A DNA stretch of 64,000 nt from Aggregatibacter sp. 2125159857. GTDB taxonomy: Bacteria > Pseudomonadota > Gammaproteobacteria > Enterobacterales > Pasteurellaceae. The notes below the pieces were generated by a model that saw only the letters and a list, made by a program, of their open reading frames with translations, made no database searches and was not told the DNA's origin. The first letter of the stretch is position 1, and every line of letters starts with the position of its first letter. A program made the translations under genes and the position numbers. The stretch spans positions 558,001 through 622,000 of the forward strand of contig NZ_CP072548.1 of assembly GCF_017798005.1 (NCBI RefSeq). Reading direction: 5' to 3'. Shown here piece after piece: positions 20,451 to 29,499 of this stretch.

Positions 20451-21188
20451 ATGTGGAAATGGTTACATCCTTATGCAAAACCGGAAACACAATATCATTT
20501 ATGTGGCAAATTTAGCCCTTTCTTTGCGATTTTAACCGCACTTTTATTAACGGTTGGCATTGTTTGGGGGGTTGCATTTGCGCCGGCGGATTATCAACAA
20601 GGCAATAGCTTCCGTATTATGTACGTGCATGTACCGATGGCCATTTGGTCTATGGGCGTTTATGGCTCTATGGCGGTGGCGGCATTAGTGGCATTAGTAT
20701 GGCAGATTAAACAAGCGCAGTTAGCCATGATTGCGATGGCACCGATTGGCGCATTATTTACCCTTTTAGCCTTGATTACCGGTGCAATCTGGGGAAAACC
20801 CATGTGGGGAACTTGGTGGGTCTGGGATGCGCGCTTAACTGCCGAATTGATTTTATTTTTCTTATACTTAGGCGTATTAGCGATTTATTCTGCTTTTCAA
20901 GATCGTAATGTGGGGGCAAAAGCAGCGAGCGTGTTATGTGTCGTGGGTGTCGTGAATTTGCCAATTATCCATTTCTCGGTGGAATGGTGGAATACCCTGC
21001 ATCAAGGCGCAAGTATTACGAAATTGGAACGTCCGTCTATTGCAACACCGATGTTGATTCCGCTGATTTTATGTATCTTTGGTTTTCTAACGTTATCTAT
21101 TTGGCTAACTTTAGTGCGTTATCGTACGGAGCTGTTAAAAGAGGATAGCAAACGTCCTTGGGTTAAGGCATTGGCAGAAAAGAGTTAA
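20451..21188 (+). CDS. ccmC: Haem exporter/handling protein CcmC
   Basis: A 245-residue, six-helix member of the haem-handling protein family. The tryptophan-rich periplasmic motif WGTWWVWDARLT is flanked by the conserved histidines YVHVPMA and PIIHFSVEWWNTLHQ that bind haem. CcmC loads haem onto CcmE. It lies 10 bases after ccmB. Confidence 0.96.
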   Translation: MWKWLHPYAKPETQYHLCGKFSPFFAILTALLLTVGIVWGVAFAPADYQQGNSFRIMYVHVPMAIWSMGVYGSMAVAALVALVWQIKQAQLAMIAMAPIGALFTLLALITGAIWGKPMWGTWWVWDARLTAELILFFLYLGVLAIYSAFQDRNVGAKAASVLCVVGVVNLPIIHFSVEWWNTLHQGASITKLERPSIATPMLIPLILCIFGFLTLSIWLTLVRYRTELLKEDSKRPWVKALAEKS

Positions 21189-21205
21189 TTTATTGGGGGG
21201 AGAGT

Positions 21206-21412
21206 ATGTTCTTTCAAAGTTGGAGTGATTTACTTAACATGGGCGGCTACGGATTTTATGTTTGGCTGTCTTATGGATTGAGTGTGTTGCTGATTATGGC
21301 ATTAGTGATTCAAAGCCTAATGGGGAAAAGTGCGGTGTTAAAATCCGTTAAATATGAACAACAACGTGAAGCACGCTTACAAAAAATGCAGCAAAAAGGA
21401 GAAACGTTATGA
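21206..21412 (+). CDS. ccmD: Haem exporter small subunit CcmD
   Basis: A 68-residue single-pass membrane protein: [24 protein letters not shown] with the family-typical GGYGFYVW before one transmembrane helix, then a charged cytoplasmic tail. It is needed for release of holo-CcmE from CcmABC. It overlaps ccmE by 4 bases (ATGA). An uptake signal (GTGCGGT, about 21330) codes part of the tail. Confidence 0.93.
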   Translation: MFFQSWSDLLNMGGYGFYVWLSYGLSVLLIMALVIQSLMGKSAVLKSVKYEQQREARLQKMQQKGETL

Positions 21413-21927
21413 ATCCAAGACGTAAATCCCGCTTGTCTATTCTGATTTTAGTGTTAGCAGGTGTGGCGGTTGCAACAACATTAGTGTTATATGCCTTGCG
21501 CCAAAATATCGACCTATTCTATACACCGTCAGAAGTCATTTACGGTAAAAATGATGATGCCGATTTAAAACCGGAAGTAGGGCAGCGTATTCGTGTCGGT
21601 GGCATGGTTGTTGCCGGTACGGTAGAACGTGATCCGAAAAGTTTAAAAGTGCGGTTTGATTTAAATGATATTGGCCCATCTATCAGCGTTGAATACGAAG
21701 GAATTCTTCCCGATTTATTCCGTGAAGGGCAGGGCATTGTGGCGCAAGGTATCTTAAAAGAACCAACCTTATTGGTTGCCAGCGAAGTATTAGCGAAACA
21801 TGATGAAAACTATGTGCCGCCAGATTTAGAAAAACAAATGCAAAAAGTCCATAAACCCATGGGGATTTCTGATCTGAAAGGCGAGAGTGAACGTGATCGT
21901 CAAGCGAAAGGACAAGAAGGTCGGTAA
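21409..21927 (+). CDS. ccmE: Haem chaperone CcmE
   Basis: 172 residues: short basic cytoplasmic end, one membrane anchor, and a periplasmic OB-fold domain. The covalent haem-binding histidine is in the motif [12 protein letters not shown], characteristic of histidine-type Ccm[13 protein letters not shown] is the typical barrel strand. It overlaps ccmD (4 bases) and ccmF (1 base). Confidence 0.96.
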   Translation: MNPRRKSRLSILILVLAGVAVATTLVLYALRQNIDLFYTPSEVIYGKNDDADLKPEVGQRIRVGGMVVAGTVERDPKSLKVRFDLNDIGPSISVEYEGILPDLFREGQGIVAQGILKEPTLLVASEVLAKHDENYVPPDLEKQMQKVHKPMGISDLKGESERDRQAKGQEGR

Positions 21928-23885
21928 TGATTGCAGAATTAGGAAATTATGCGCTTGCGTTGAGTTTAGCCATCGCGGTGTTGTTAGCGATTTTTCCGTT
22001 ATGGGGCGCTGAAAAAGGCAATGTGCAGTTTATGGCATTGGCTCGTCCGATGACGTACGGTTTATTTCTCATCTTAAGCGTGTCTTTTGGTGCGCTATTT
22101 TATGTGTTCGCCATCAATGATTTCAGCGTGCAATATGTCGTTAACAACTCGAATACGACATTGCCGATTTATTACCGTTTATCCGCGGTATGGGGATCGC
22201 ATGAAGGTTCCTTGCTGTTGTGGATTTGGTTGTTATCTTTGTGGAGTGCCGCGGTTGCCTTGTTTAGTAAACGTTTACCGCAAGAGGCAGTTGCCCGTGT
22301 ACTGGGCATCATGGGGATTATCAGTATTGGCTTCCTGCTTTTTGTATTATTTACCTCCAATCCGTTTACCCGTACATTCCCTGACTTTCCGGTGGACGGC
22401 AAAGAGTTAAATCCATTATTACAAGATATCGGTTTAATTTTCCACCCACCATTATTATACATGGGCTATGTTGGATTTTCCGTGGCATTTGCTTTCTCCA
22501 TTGCCTCTTTAATGACCGGTAAATTAGATACGGCATGGGCACGGTGGTCTCGTCCTTGGACGATGGCAGCTTGGGTATTCTTGACACTTGGTATTGTGCT
22601 TGGTTCTTGGTGGGCGTATTACGAATTAGGCTGGGGCGGCTGGTGGTTCTGGGACCCGGTAGAAAATGCCTCTTTCATGCCGTGGTTAGCGGGTACAGCA
22701 CTCTTGCATTCTTTGGCGGTTACGGAAAAGCGCGGATCCTTTAAAGCATGGACGGTATTGCTGGCGATTTTAGCCTTCTCTTTATGTTTGCTTGGCACGT
22801 TCTTGGTGCGTTCCGGCATTTTGGTCTCTGTTCACGCCTTTGCCTCTGATCCGACGCGTGGGTTATATGTGTTGGCCTATTTAATCGTGGTGATTGGTGG
22901 CTCACTGACCTTGTATGCTTACAAAGGAAGTCAAATTCGTTCACGTGACAATGCAGAGCGTTACTCTCGTGAAAGCTTGTTGTTGTTAAATAATATTTTA
23001 TTAATGACCGCACTTTGTGTCGTGTTGTTGGGCACTTTGTTGCCACTTGTACACAAACAATTAGGCTTAGGGTCAATTTCTATTGGTGCGCCGTTCTTTG
23101 ATCAAATGTTCCTGATTATTATGACGCCATTTGCCTTGCTACTCGGCATTGGGCCTTTGGTGAAATGGCGCCGCGACCAATTCTCCGCCATTCGCACGCC
23201 GGTGATTGCCAGTGTGATTATCATGCTTATTGCCGGGTTTGCCTTGCCGTATTTATTACAAGATAAGCTTACGGTCAGCGCTGTGCTCGGCACCATGATG
23301 ACAGTCATTATCGTGCTGCTAAGTCTCTATGAAATGCATCAACGGGCAACGTATCGTGACACTTTCTGGCATGGTATTACCAAGTTATCTCGCTCGCACT
23401 GGGGCATGATTTTGGCACACTTGGGTGTCGCCATGACGGTTTGGGGGATTGCGTTTAGCCAAAATTACAGCATTGAACGTGATGTTCGTATGAATGTCGG
23501 TGATACGGTACAAATCGCCGGTTACGATTTCACTTTTAAAGGGATCAGCGATGCTAATGGCCCAAACTATGTGGGCGGAAAAGCACAAATTGATATTAGC
23601 CGTGATGGAAAACACGAAACCACACTTTATGCGGAAAAACGGCTTTATACGGTCAGTAAAATGCCGATGACCGAAGCGGCGATCGATTGGGGCTTTAGTC
23701 GCGATTTATATGCTGCGTTAGGTGAAAAATTAGACAATAATGCTTGGGCGCTACGTTTATATTACAAACCGTTTATTCGCTGGATTTGGCTCGGCGGATT
23801 GTTTATGGCGCTGGGTGGTGTATTGTGTATGTTCGACCGTCGCTATCGGTTTAGTCAGATTTTAGCTAAAGACAATGTGCAATAA
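21927..23885 (+). CDS. ccmF: Cytochrome c haem lyase subunit CcmF
   Basis: A 652-residue, polytopic inner-membrane protein that reduces haem and joins it to apocytochrome. The tryptophan-rich WWD domain ([15 protein letters not shown], about residue 232) and conserved histidines (GSHEGSLLLW; FHPPLLYMGYVG) are present. It is the general-purpose paralogue of nrfE at 30816, which shares the same motifs. Confidence 0.96.
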   Translation: MIAELGNYALALSLAIAVLLAIFPLWGAEKGNVQFMALARPMTYGLFLILSVSFGALFYVFAINDFSVQYVVNNSNTTLPIYYRLSAVWGSHEGSLLLWIWLLSLWSAAVALFSKRLPQEAVARVLGIMGIISIGFLLFVLFTSNPFTRTFPDFPVDGKELNPLLQDIGLIFHPPLLYMGYVGFSVAFAFSIASLMTGKLDTAWARWSRPWTMAAWVFLTLGIVLGSWWAYYELGWGGWWFWDPVENASFMPWLAGTALLHSLAVTEKRGSFKAWTVLLAILAFSLCLLGTFLVRSGILVSVHAFASDPTRGLYVLAYLIVVIGGSLTLYAYKGSQIRSRDNAERYSRESLLLLNNILLMTALCVVLLGTLLPLVHKQLGLGSISIGAPFFDQMFLIIMTPFALLLGIGPLVKWRRDQFSAIRTPVIASVIIMLIAGFALPYLLQDKLTVSAVLGTMMTVIIVLLSLYEMHQRATYRDTFWHGITKLSRSHWGMILAHLGVAMTVWGIAFSQNYSIERDVRMNVGDTVQIAGYDFTFKGISDANGPNYVGGKAQIDISRDGKHETTLYAEKRLYTVSKMPMTEAAIDWGFSRDLYAALGEKLDNNAWALRLYYKPFIRWIWLGGLFMALGGVLCMFDRRYRFSQILAKDNVQ

Positions 23886-23914
23886 ATCTGAATTGAAATA
23901 GTAGAGTATTGTTA

Positions 23915-24466
23915 ATGAATAAGAAATTATATTTACCTTTAATTATTTTTCTTGCTTTGGTGGCGGCGTTTTTGGTGCAACTGCAACGCAATGCACAAGG
24001 GGATGATCCGAAAGCCTTAGAGTCAGCGTTAGTCGGGAAACCGGTGCCGGCAAAAACCTTGCAGGATTTATTTGCCGCAGATAAAAGCTATGACGAATCG
24101 CTGTTCAAACAAGGCAAACCGCTTTTGTTAAATGTGTGGGCAACGTGGTGTCCGACCTGTTATGCCGAGCATCAGTACTTGAATCAGCTCGCAAAACAGG
24201 GGGTGCCGATTATCGGTCTCGATTATAAAGACAGCAGTGCGAAAGCAATAAAATGGCTCAATGATTTAGGCAATCCGTATCAAGTGGTATTGAAAGATGA
24301 AAAAGGATCTTTCGCCTTAGATCTCGGCGTGTACGGTGCACCGGAAACCTTCATTGTAGATGGCAATGGCGTGATTCATTATCGCTATGCCGGTGATGTG
24401 AATGAAAAAGTTTGGCAGGAAACGTTACTGCCGATTTATCAAAAATTAGGCGGAGGGAAGGAGTGA
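23915..24466 (+). CDS. ccmG: Periplasmic thiol:disulfide oxidoreductase CcmG/DsbE
   Basis: 183 residues from the ATG at 23915: N-terminal membrane anchor, then a thioredoxin fold with active site WATWCPTCYAEH and the CcmG-specific GVYGAPETFIVDGNG cis-proline region. It keeps apocytochrome CxxCH cysteines reduced for haem attachment. The stop overlaps the ccmH start (TGATG). A second CcmG-like gene is found in the nrf cluster at 32719. Confidence 0.95.
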   Translation: MNKKLYLPLIIFLALVAAFLVQLQRNAQGDDPKALESALVGKPVPAKTLQDLFAADKSYDESLFKQGKPLLLNVWATWCPTCYAEHQYLNQLAKQGVPIIGLDYKDSSAKAIKWLNDLGNPYQVVLKDEKGSFALDLGVYGAPETFIVDGNGVIHYRYAGDVNEKVWQETLLPIYQKLGGGKE

Positions 24467-24951
24467 TGAGAAAAACACTTTTATTTTCTACCGCACTTTT
24501 CTTTAGTGTAACGGCATTTGGTGCCATCGATGCACTGAATTTCAGTTCGTCACAGCAAGAAGATGACTATCATTCTTTAACCCAAGAATTGCGTTGTCCA
24601 CAATGTCAAAATAATAATATTGCCGATTCTAATGCGACTATTGCAGTTGATATGCGTGGTAAAGTTTTTGAGTTGTTACAAGAAGGCAAATCCAGAGAAG
24701 AGGTGGTGAAGTACATGGTGGATCGCTACGGTAATTTTGTGACTTATGATCCGCCACTTACGCCGGCAACCGTGGTTCTTTGGGGAGCACCGATTATCTT
24801 AATTTTGTTTGGCGTATTGTTTGTTTTTCGTCGTAAACAGTCACAAACGCTTTCCGTGGCAACAAAATGCGAGACTGCCACGACAACCGCTTTAAGTGAA
24901 GAGGAGCAACAGCGCTTAAATGAGCTATTAAACAAGGAGAATAACAAATGA
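24466..24951 (+). CDS. ccmH: Cytochrome c maturation protein CcmH (CycL-type, single module)
   Basis: 161 residues: signal peptide, a periplasmic domain with the redox motif LRCPQCQNN, and a C-terminal membrane helix. This is the N-terminal half of E. coli CcmH; the TPR half is a separate gene (ccmI) here. It begins at the ATG 24466 (MRKTLLFSTA); an uptake signal (ACCGCACTT) encodes STALF in the signal peptide. It overlaps ccmI by 4 bases. Confidence 0.94.
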   Translation: MRKTLLFSTALFFSVTAFGAIDALNFSSSQQEDDYHSLTQELRCPQCQNNNIADSNATIAVDMRGKVFELLQEGKSREEVVKYMVDRYGNFVTYDPPLTPATVVLWGAPIILILFGVLFVFRRKQSQTLSVATKCETATTTALSEEEQQRLNELLNKENNK

Positions 24952-25886
24952 CGTTATGGTTAAGCATTCTTGCACTAACGCTGATCGCTGCCTTGGTTTG
25001 TTTCTTTCCACTCTTGAAAAAAAGCATACAAAAACCATCAGTACAACGCGATACGTTAAATAAAGCCTTTTATTTTGAACGTTTAAAAGAAATTGAACGT
25101 GATGAAAAACAAGGGCTATTGGAAAATACCGAACAGCTTAAAGTGGAATTGCAACAAGCTTTATTAGAAGATATTCCGCAACACGCCTCTAATAAACTAG
25201 AGGAGGGCAAAAATTACGGTAAATTGTGGTTTATTTCTGGTGTCTTAGCCTTGGGTATTATTGCGGTTTCCGCCTATTTCTCAGTGGGAGCTTGGCAGAC
25301 AGAAATTATGTTAGAGAAATCTGTTGAAAAGTTACCGCACTTTTTTGAACGAATGAAAACGGAAGAAACGAACCCATTAAGTGAAAGTGAAATGCAACAG
25401 TTTGCCACGGCATTACGTTTGGATTTACAAAAAGATCCGACGAATGCAAAAAACTGGTGGCTACTCGGACAAATTGGTTTAAATTTGGATAAACCGCAAA
25501 TGTCCTTAGAGAGTTTTGCACGTGCCAATAAATTAGATCCGAAAAATAATTTGTATAAGCTGGCTTATGCACGTATTTTAATGTTCTCTGAAGATCCGAC
25601 AGATAAATTAAAAGGAAACAATTTACTGCGTGAAGTGATTCGTGAAGATCATACGAACATCGATGCGTTAAGTTTATTGGCGTTCAGTTATTTTGAAACG
25701 GAAGATTATAAAATGGCGATTGTGACTTGGGCGATGATGTTAAAATTGTTGCCAAAAGACGATCAGCGTGTTTCCGTTATTGAACGTAGTATTCGTTCTG
25801 CGCGTGATGCGCTAGATGCGCAAGAGCAGGAAAAACATCAACAAATGATGCCGGTACAAACGCCGACAGAAACACCGAAAAATTGA
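24948..25886 (+). CDS. ccmI: Cytochrome c maturation protein CcmI (CycH-type, TPR)
   Basis: 312 residues. A first membrane helix (SILALTLIAALVCFFPLL), a cytoplasmic segment with FYFERLKEIERDEKQGLL, a second membrane helix near residue 95, and a periplasmic TPR domain (WWLLGQIGLNLDKPQMSLES). It chaperones apocytochromes to the CcmF/H lyase. In the paralogous nrf set the equivalent part is fused to the CcmH-like part (33246-34295). An uptake signal encodes KLPHFF at about residue 128. Confidence 0.92.
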   Translation: MTLWLSILALTLIAALVCFFPLLKKSIQKPSVQRDTLNKAFYFERLKEIERDEKQGLLENTEQLKVELQQALLEDIPQHASNKLEEGKNYGKLWFISGVLALGIIAVSAYFSVGAWQTEIMLEKSVEKLPHFFERMKTEETNPLSESEMQQFATALRLDLQKDPTNAKNWWLLGQIGLNLDKPQMSLESFARANKLDPKNNLYKLAYARILMFSEDPTDKLKGNNLLREVIREDHTNIDALSLLAFSYFETEDYKMAIVTWAMMLKLLPKDDQRVSVIERSIRSARDALDAQEQEKHQQMMPVQTPTETPKN

Positions 25887-25895
25887 GGTAATATA

Positions 25896-26177
25896 ATGAA
25901 AAACGTGATTTTAATCGTAGGTGCAAGTGTTCTTTTAGCTGCTTGTTCTTCTTCCTCTTCTCAAGGGAATGCGCCTTTGGATACACAAGCGGTTGCCGAT
26001 TACCAAGCAAAGGTTTACAGCGGTAATACCGTTCCGGCGCAATATAAAGTAAAGGCAGAAAAACCGGCAGAGAATGTTTTAAATGCCAGTGATAACGCAC
26101 CAAAACAGGTGATTTATCGCGAGCGCCACCCATCGATTATGGTGATGCCGTCAGTGGGGTATTATCACGGTTGGTAG
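25896..26177 (+). CDS. Small putative lipoprotein of unknown function
   Basis: 93 residues beginning MKNVILIVGASVLLAACSSSSS, a clear signal with lipobox LLAAC, then a Ser-rich linker and no domain I recognise. It ends with MPSVGYYHGW. It starts 10 bases after ccmI with GAGGTAAT upstream and is followed by a terminator, so it is probably co-transcribed with the ccm genes. Location is likely the outer membrane (Ser after the lipidated Cys), by general sorting rules. No role in haem attachment can be claimed. Confidence 0.82.
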   Translation: MKNVILIVGASVLLAACSSSSSQGNAPLDTQAVADYQAKVYSGNTVPAQYKVKAEKPAENVLNASDNAPKQVIYRERHPSIMVMPSVGYYHGW

Positions 26178-26223
26178 CTTCAACATAAAACGCGGTTATT
26201 TTTCACCGCACTTGCTTTAAAGA

Positions 26224-26258
26224 AGAGCGAAGTTTCTTGGAGGAGCTTCGCTTTTTTT
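26224..26258 (+). terminator. Terminator of the ccm operon
   Basis: Stem AGCGAAG/CTTCGCT with a 13-base loop followed by TTTTTTT, 46 bases past the lipoprotein stop. A single uptake signal (ACCGCACTT) precedes it. Confidence 0.88.
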
Positions 26259-26572
26259 AGGCGTCAATCTCTCTCTAATTGGCCTCGGTAAAGAGGCACT
26301 CACCGTATTTTCATCCATCACTCTTAAGTGGTAAAAGCCACAAAATAATCAGTTGAATTTAAAAAATTGATCAAAAACAAGAAAATGCTAAATATCCATA
26401 GAAAAAATATGTGCATTTGGTTATGTTAGCGACGATTTAAAGTCTTTATGTCTTCTATCATATTGTTATTAATAATAAAAATTCTCATTACTAACAAATG
26501 ATAATAGATATTTTACCACCTTCTATTAACGCTAATAGAAGCCATATTTATAACCTTATTGGAGTGATTATC
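26259..26572 (+). promoter_or_regulatory. nrfA upstream region with candidate FNR site and leader hairpin
   Basis: A 314-base gap ahead of nrfA. At 26367-26380 lies TTGATCAAAAACAA, a nine-of-ten match to the FNR consensus TTGAT-N4-ATCAA, fitting anaerobic induction of nitrite reductase. The region 26440-26520 is very AT-rich. A perfect 8-bp stem TTCTATTA/TAATAGAA with a 4-base loop lies at 26521-26540, 32 bases before the start codon. I could not identify NarP heptamers with confidence. Confidence 0.5.
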
Positions 26573-28096
26573 GTGAACGCATTGAGAAAAAGCTTACTCG
26601 TAGCAGCTTCTTTCGCAGCTTTCGGTGTATGTAATTCGGCGATGGCGGAATTGGTGTATAAACCGGTTGAGCAGCCGGTTGAAGCGCCTAACCCAAATCT
26701 AAAAATTGAAGCGGTGAATGAAAAATTTGCTGAGAAATATCCTAGCCAATTCAATTCGTGGAAAGCGACTGAAAAAGGCGACAAAATCATCTATGCTAAT
26801 GAACAAGATCCTCGTTTAATCGTGTTATGGGGGGGCTATTCTTTCGCAAAAGAATATAACGCACCTCGTGGTCACGTTTATGCAGTAGAAGATGTACGTA
26901 ATATTTTACGTACTGGTGCGCCCAAAAATGCAAATGATGGCCCACAACCAATGGCATGTTGGACTTGTAAAGGTCCAGACGTTCCTCGTTTAATTGCAGA
27001 ATGGGGTGAAGATGGTTACTTTGGTGCAAAATGGGCTAAAGGTGGACCTGAAGTGGTCAACTCAATCGGTTGTGCAGACTGTCACGATACTACATCAAAA
27101 GACTTTGCCGAAGGCAAACCAGCATTACGTATTGCTCGTCCACACGTTCTTCGTGCATTAGATCACTTAAATAATGCACTTCAAGCAAAAGCAAAAGCTG
27201 AAGGTAAAGAACAAGCTAACTTAAGCTTTAACACAGCTGCTCGCACTGAAAAACGTGCTGAAATCTGTGCAAACTGTCATGTTGAATACTACTTCGCGGG
27301 CGACTTAAAACAAGTAACCTTCCCTTGGGATAACGGTCAAACTGTTGATGACATCGAAAAATACTATGATGATATCGGCTTCAGTGACTGGACTCACTCT
27401 CTTTCTAAAGCACCAATGTTAAAAGCGCAACACCCTGACTTTGAAATTTGGTCTTTAGGTATGCACGGTAAAAACGGCGTAACTTGTATCGACTGTCACA
27501 TGCCTAAAGTACAAGGTAAAGACGGTAAAGTTTACACCGACCACCAAATCCAAAACCCATTCGATGCATTTGATACCACATGTGCAAACTGTCACGATCA
27601 AAGCAAAGAAAAACTTAAAGACATCGTTGCTTCACGTAAAAAAGAAGTGAAAGATGTAATGGGTCGTTTAGAAGATCAAGTTGTTCGTGCTCACTTTGAA
27701 GCGAAAGCGGCATGGGATGCTGGTGCAACTAAAGAAGAAATGGAACCTGCTTTAATGGATATCCGTCACGCTCAATGGCGTTGGGACTACGCAGCAGCAA
27801 GTCACGGTGGTCACATGCACGCACCTGATGTAATGCTTCGCGTATTAGGTTCTGGTATCGATAAAGCAGCGGATGCACGTGCTAAACTTGCAGCAATCTT
27901 AACTAAACATGGCGTGAAAACTCCGGTTGAAGTACCAGATATTTCTACAGCTGATAAAGCATGGAAAGTAATGGGTATTGATATCGAGAAAGAACGTAAA
28001 GCGAAAAAAGAATTCTTAGAAACTGTTGTACCTCAATGGGTCAAAGAAGCTAAAGCCAATGGCAAATTAGCTGAAGATTCCGCAACAAAACAATAG
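26573..28096 (+). CDS. nrfA: Periplasmic pentahaem nitrite reductase NrfA (cytochrome c552)
   Basis: A 507-residue protein from the GTG at 26573 (GGAGTG upstream); its signal peptide ends near residue 25 (NSAMA|E). It reduces nitrite to ammonia with six electrons. The catalytic haem motif CWTCK is near residue 129 with lysine as ligand. Four CxxCH haems follow: [34 protein letters not shown] near residue 240 is the conserved calcium/active-site region. Codon use is more biased to T/A-ending codons than neighbours, consistent with high expression. An inverted uptake-signal hairpin follows. nrfBCD supply electrons from quinol. Confidence 0.98.
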   Translation: MNALRKSLLVAASFAAFGVCNSAMAELVYKPVEQPVEAPNPNLKIEAVNEKFAEKYPSQFNSWKATEKGDKIIYANEQDPRLIVLWGGYSFAKEYNAPRGHVYAVEDVRNILRTGAPKNANDGPQPMACWTCKGPDVPRLIAEWGEDGYFGAKWAKGGPEVVNSIGCADCHDTTSKDFAEGKPALRIARPHVLRALDHLNNALQAKAKAEGKEQANLSFNTAARTEKRAEICANCHVEYYFAGDLKQVTFPWDNGQTVDDIEKYYDDIGFSDWTHSLSKAPMLKAQHPDFEIWSLGMHGKNGVTCIDCHMPKVQGKDGKVYTDHQIQNPFDAFDTTCANCHDQSKEKLKDIVASRKKEVKDVMGRLEDQVVRAHFEAKAAWDAGATKEEMEPALMDIRHAQWRWDYAAASHGGHMHAPDVMLRVLGSGIDKAADARAKLAAILTKHGVKTPVEVPDISTADKAWKVMGIDIEKERKAKKEFLETVVPQWVKEAKANGKLAEDSATKQ

Positions 28097-28104
28097 AAAA
28101 ACGT

Positions 28105-28137
28105 ACCGCACTTTTGTGCACTTTATAAAAGTGCGGT
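28105..28137 (+). terminator. Inverted uptake-signal pair forming a hairpin between nrfA and nrfB
   Basis: ACCGCACTTTT and AAAAGTGCGGT face each other across an 11-base loop. The 11-bp stem is followed by CATTTTC. Such paired uptake signals commonly act as terminators in Pasteurellaceae. Here the position, 9 bases past the nrfA stop, would attenuate nrfBCD relative to nrfA. Confidence 0.8.
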
Positions 28138-28168
28138 CATTTTCAAAAACAAATTTGAGGTAATCAGA

Positions 28169-28825
28169 ATGAATTTAACGTCTCTACTCCGCAAACCGGC
28201 AAAAGCCCTTGCATTGCTTGCAGTATTGGTCGCCGCACCAATGCTTGTACAAGCAGAAGGTCAGCCGTCTGCAGCGGACAAGTTTACTTACGAACCGCAA
28301 TTGGATAATCAACGCGATCCAAACCAATATTGTGCTAAATGCCATAAATTCGACAAAGTCGATAAAAATCAAACCTTGGATCAATCCGGTGGTGAATTAC
28401 ACTTCGGTAAGTTTCATGGTGCGCACTTAAATCAGAAAAATCCGAATAACGGTAAACCGATTAATTGTGTGAACTGTCATGGCAATATTTCTGAAGATCA
28501 CCGTCGTGGTGCAAAAGACGTGATGCGTTTTGACGGCGATATTTTCGGTGAGAAAAAACCGATGTATAGCGCACAAGAACAAAACCAAGTCTGTTTCTCT
28601 TGTCACCAACCGGATAAACTTCGTGAAAAACTTTGGGCGCATGATGTTCATGCAATGAAATTGCCTTGTGCAAGTTGTCACACATTACACCCGAAAGATG
28701 ATGCGATGAAAGGTATTCAACCAAAAAATCGTGTGAAACTTTGTGTGGATTGCCACGGTGAACAACAAAAACGTAAAGCGCAAAAAGAACAAACTCAATC
28801 AACCGAACAAAAGGATAAACAATGA
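28169..28825 (+). CDS. nrfB: Pentahaem c-type cytochrome NrfB
   Basis: 218 residues with a signal peptide (cleavage near VQA|EG). Five CxxCH motifs are present: CAKCH, CVNCH, CFSCH, CASCH and CVDCH. It shuttles electrons in the periplasm from NrfCD to NrfA. The C-terminus is a Lys/Gln-rich tail (QQKRKAQKEQTQSTEQ). It overlaps nrfC by 4 bases. Confidence 0.96.
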   Translation: MNLTSLLRKPAKALALLAVLVAAPMLVQAEGQPSAADKFTYEPQLDNQRDPNQYCAKCHKFDKVDKNQTLDQSGGELHFGKFHGAHLNQKNPNNGKPINCVNCHGNISEDHRRGAKDVMRFDGDIFGEKKPMYSAQEQNQVCFSCHQPDKLREKLWAHDVHAMKLPCASCHTLHPKDDAMKGIQPKNRVKLCVDCHGEQQKRKAQKEQTQSTEQKDKQ

Positions 28826-29499
28826 CAACTTGCTCACGCCGAAACTTTGTTTCCGGCATGGGGGCGTTGATCCTTATGACGGGAACATCAGTGACCTCTT
28901 TAGCGAAAGAGGAAAAGGCGGATAAACCGAAACGCTACGCGATGGTGCACGATGAAACCGCGTGTATTGGCTGTACTGCGTGTATGGATGCTTGTCGTGA
29001 AACTAACCACGTGCCTGAAGGCGTTTCACGTTTGGAAATCCTACGTAGCGAACCTTATGGGGAATTCCCGAATCAAGAGTACGAGTTTTTCCGTCAATCT
29101 TGCCAACATTGTACGAATGCACCTTGTGTGGCAGTTTGTCCAACCGGGGCATCATTCATCGATCCTGAAACCGGTATCGTGGATGTGAATAAAGATCTTT
29201 GCGTCGGTTGCCAATATTGCATTGCCGTCTGTCCATATCGCGTACGTTTCATTCATCCGGTACACCGTACTGCAGATAAATGTAACTTCTGTCGTGATAC
29301 AAACTTAGCAGCTGGTAAACAACCGGCTTGTGTAGAAGCCTGTCCAACCAAAGCATTAACCTTTGGTGATATGAATGATCCGACAAGCGCAGTGGCACGC
29401 AAGGTAAAACAAAGTCCTGTTTACCGCACGAAAGTGGAATTAGGTACACAACCGAATCTTTACCATATTCCATTCCAACACGGAGAACCAAGAAGATGA
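28822..29499 (+). CDS. nrfC: Tetra-cluster ferredoxin-like electron transfer subunit NrfC
   Basis: 225 residues. The N-terminus contains a twin-arginine signal (SRRNFVSGMG), so the protein is exported folded. Four 4Fe-4S sites: CIGCTACMDACRETN, CQHCTNAPCVAVCP, CVGCQYCIAVCPYRV and CNFC with CVEACPT. It passes electrons from the quinol-oxidising NrfD to NrfB. Overlaps nrfB and nrfD by 4 bases each. Confidence 0.96.
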   Translation: MTTCSRRNFVSGMGALILMTGTSVTSLAKEEKADKPKRYAMVHDETACIGCTACMDACRETNHVPEGVSRLEILRSEPYGEFPNQEYEFFRQSCQHCTNAPCVAVCPTGASFIDPETGIVDVNKDLCVGCQYCIAVCPYRVRFIHPVHRTADKCNFCRDTNLAAGKQPACVEACPTKALTFGDMNDPTSAVARKVKQSPVYRTKVELGTQPNLYHIPFQHGEPRR

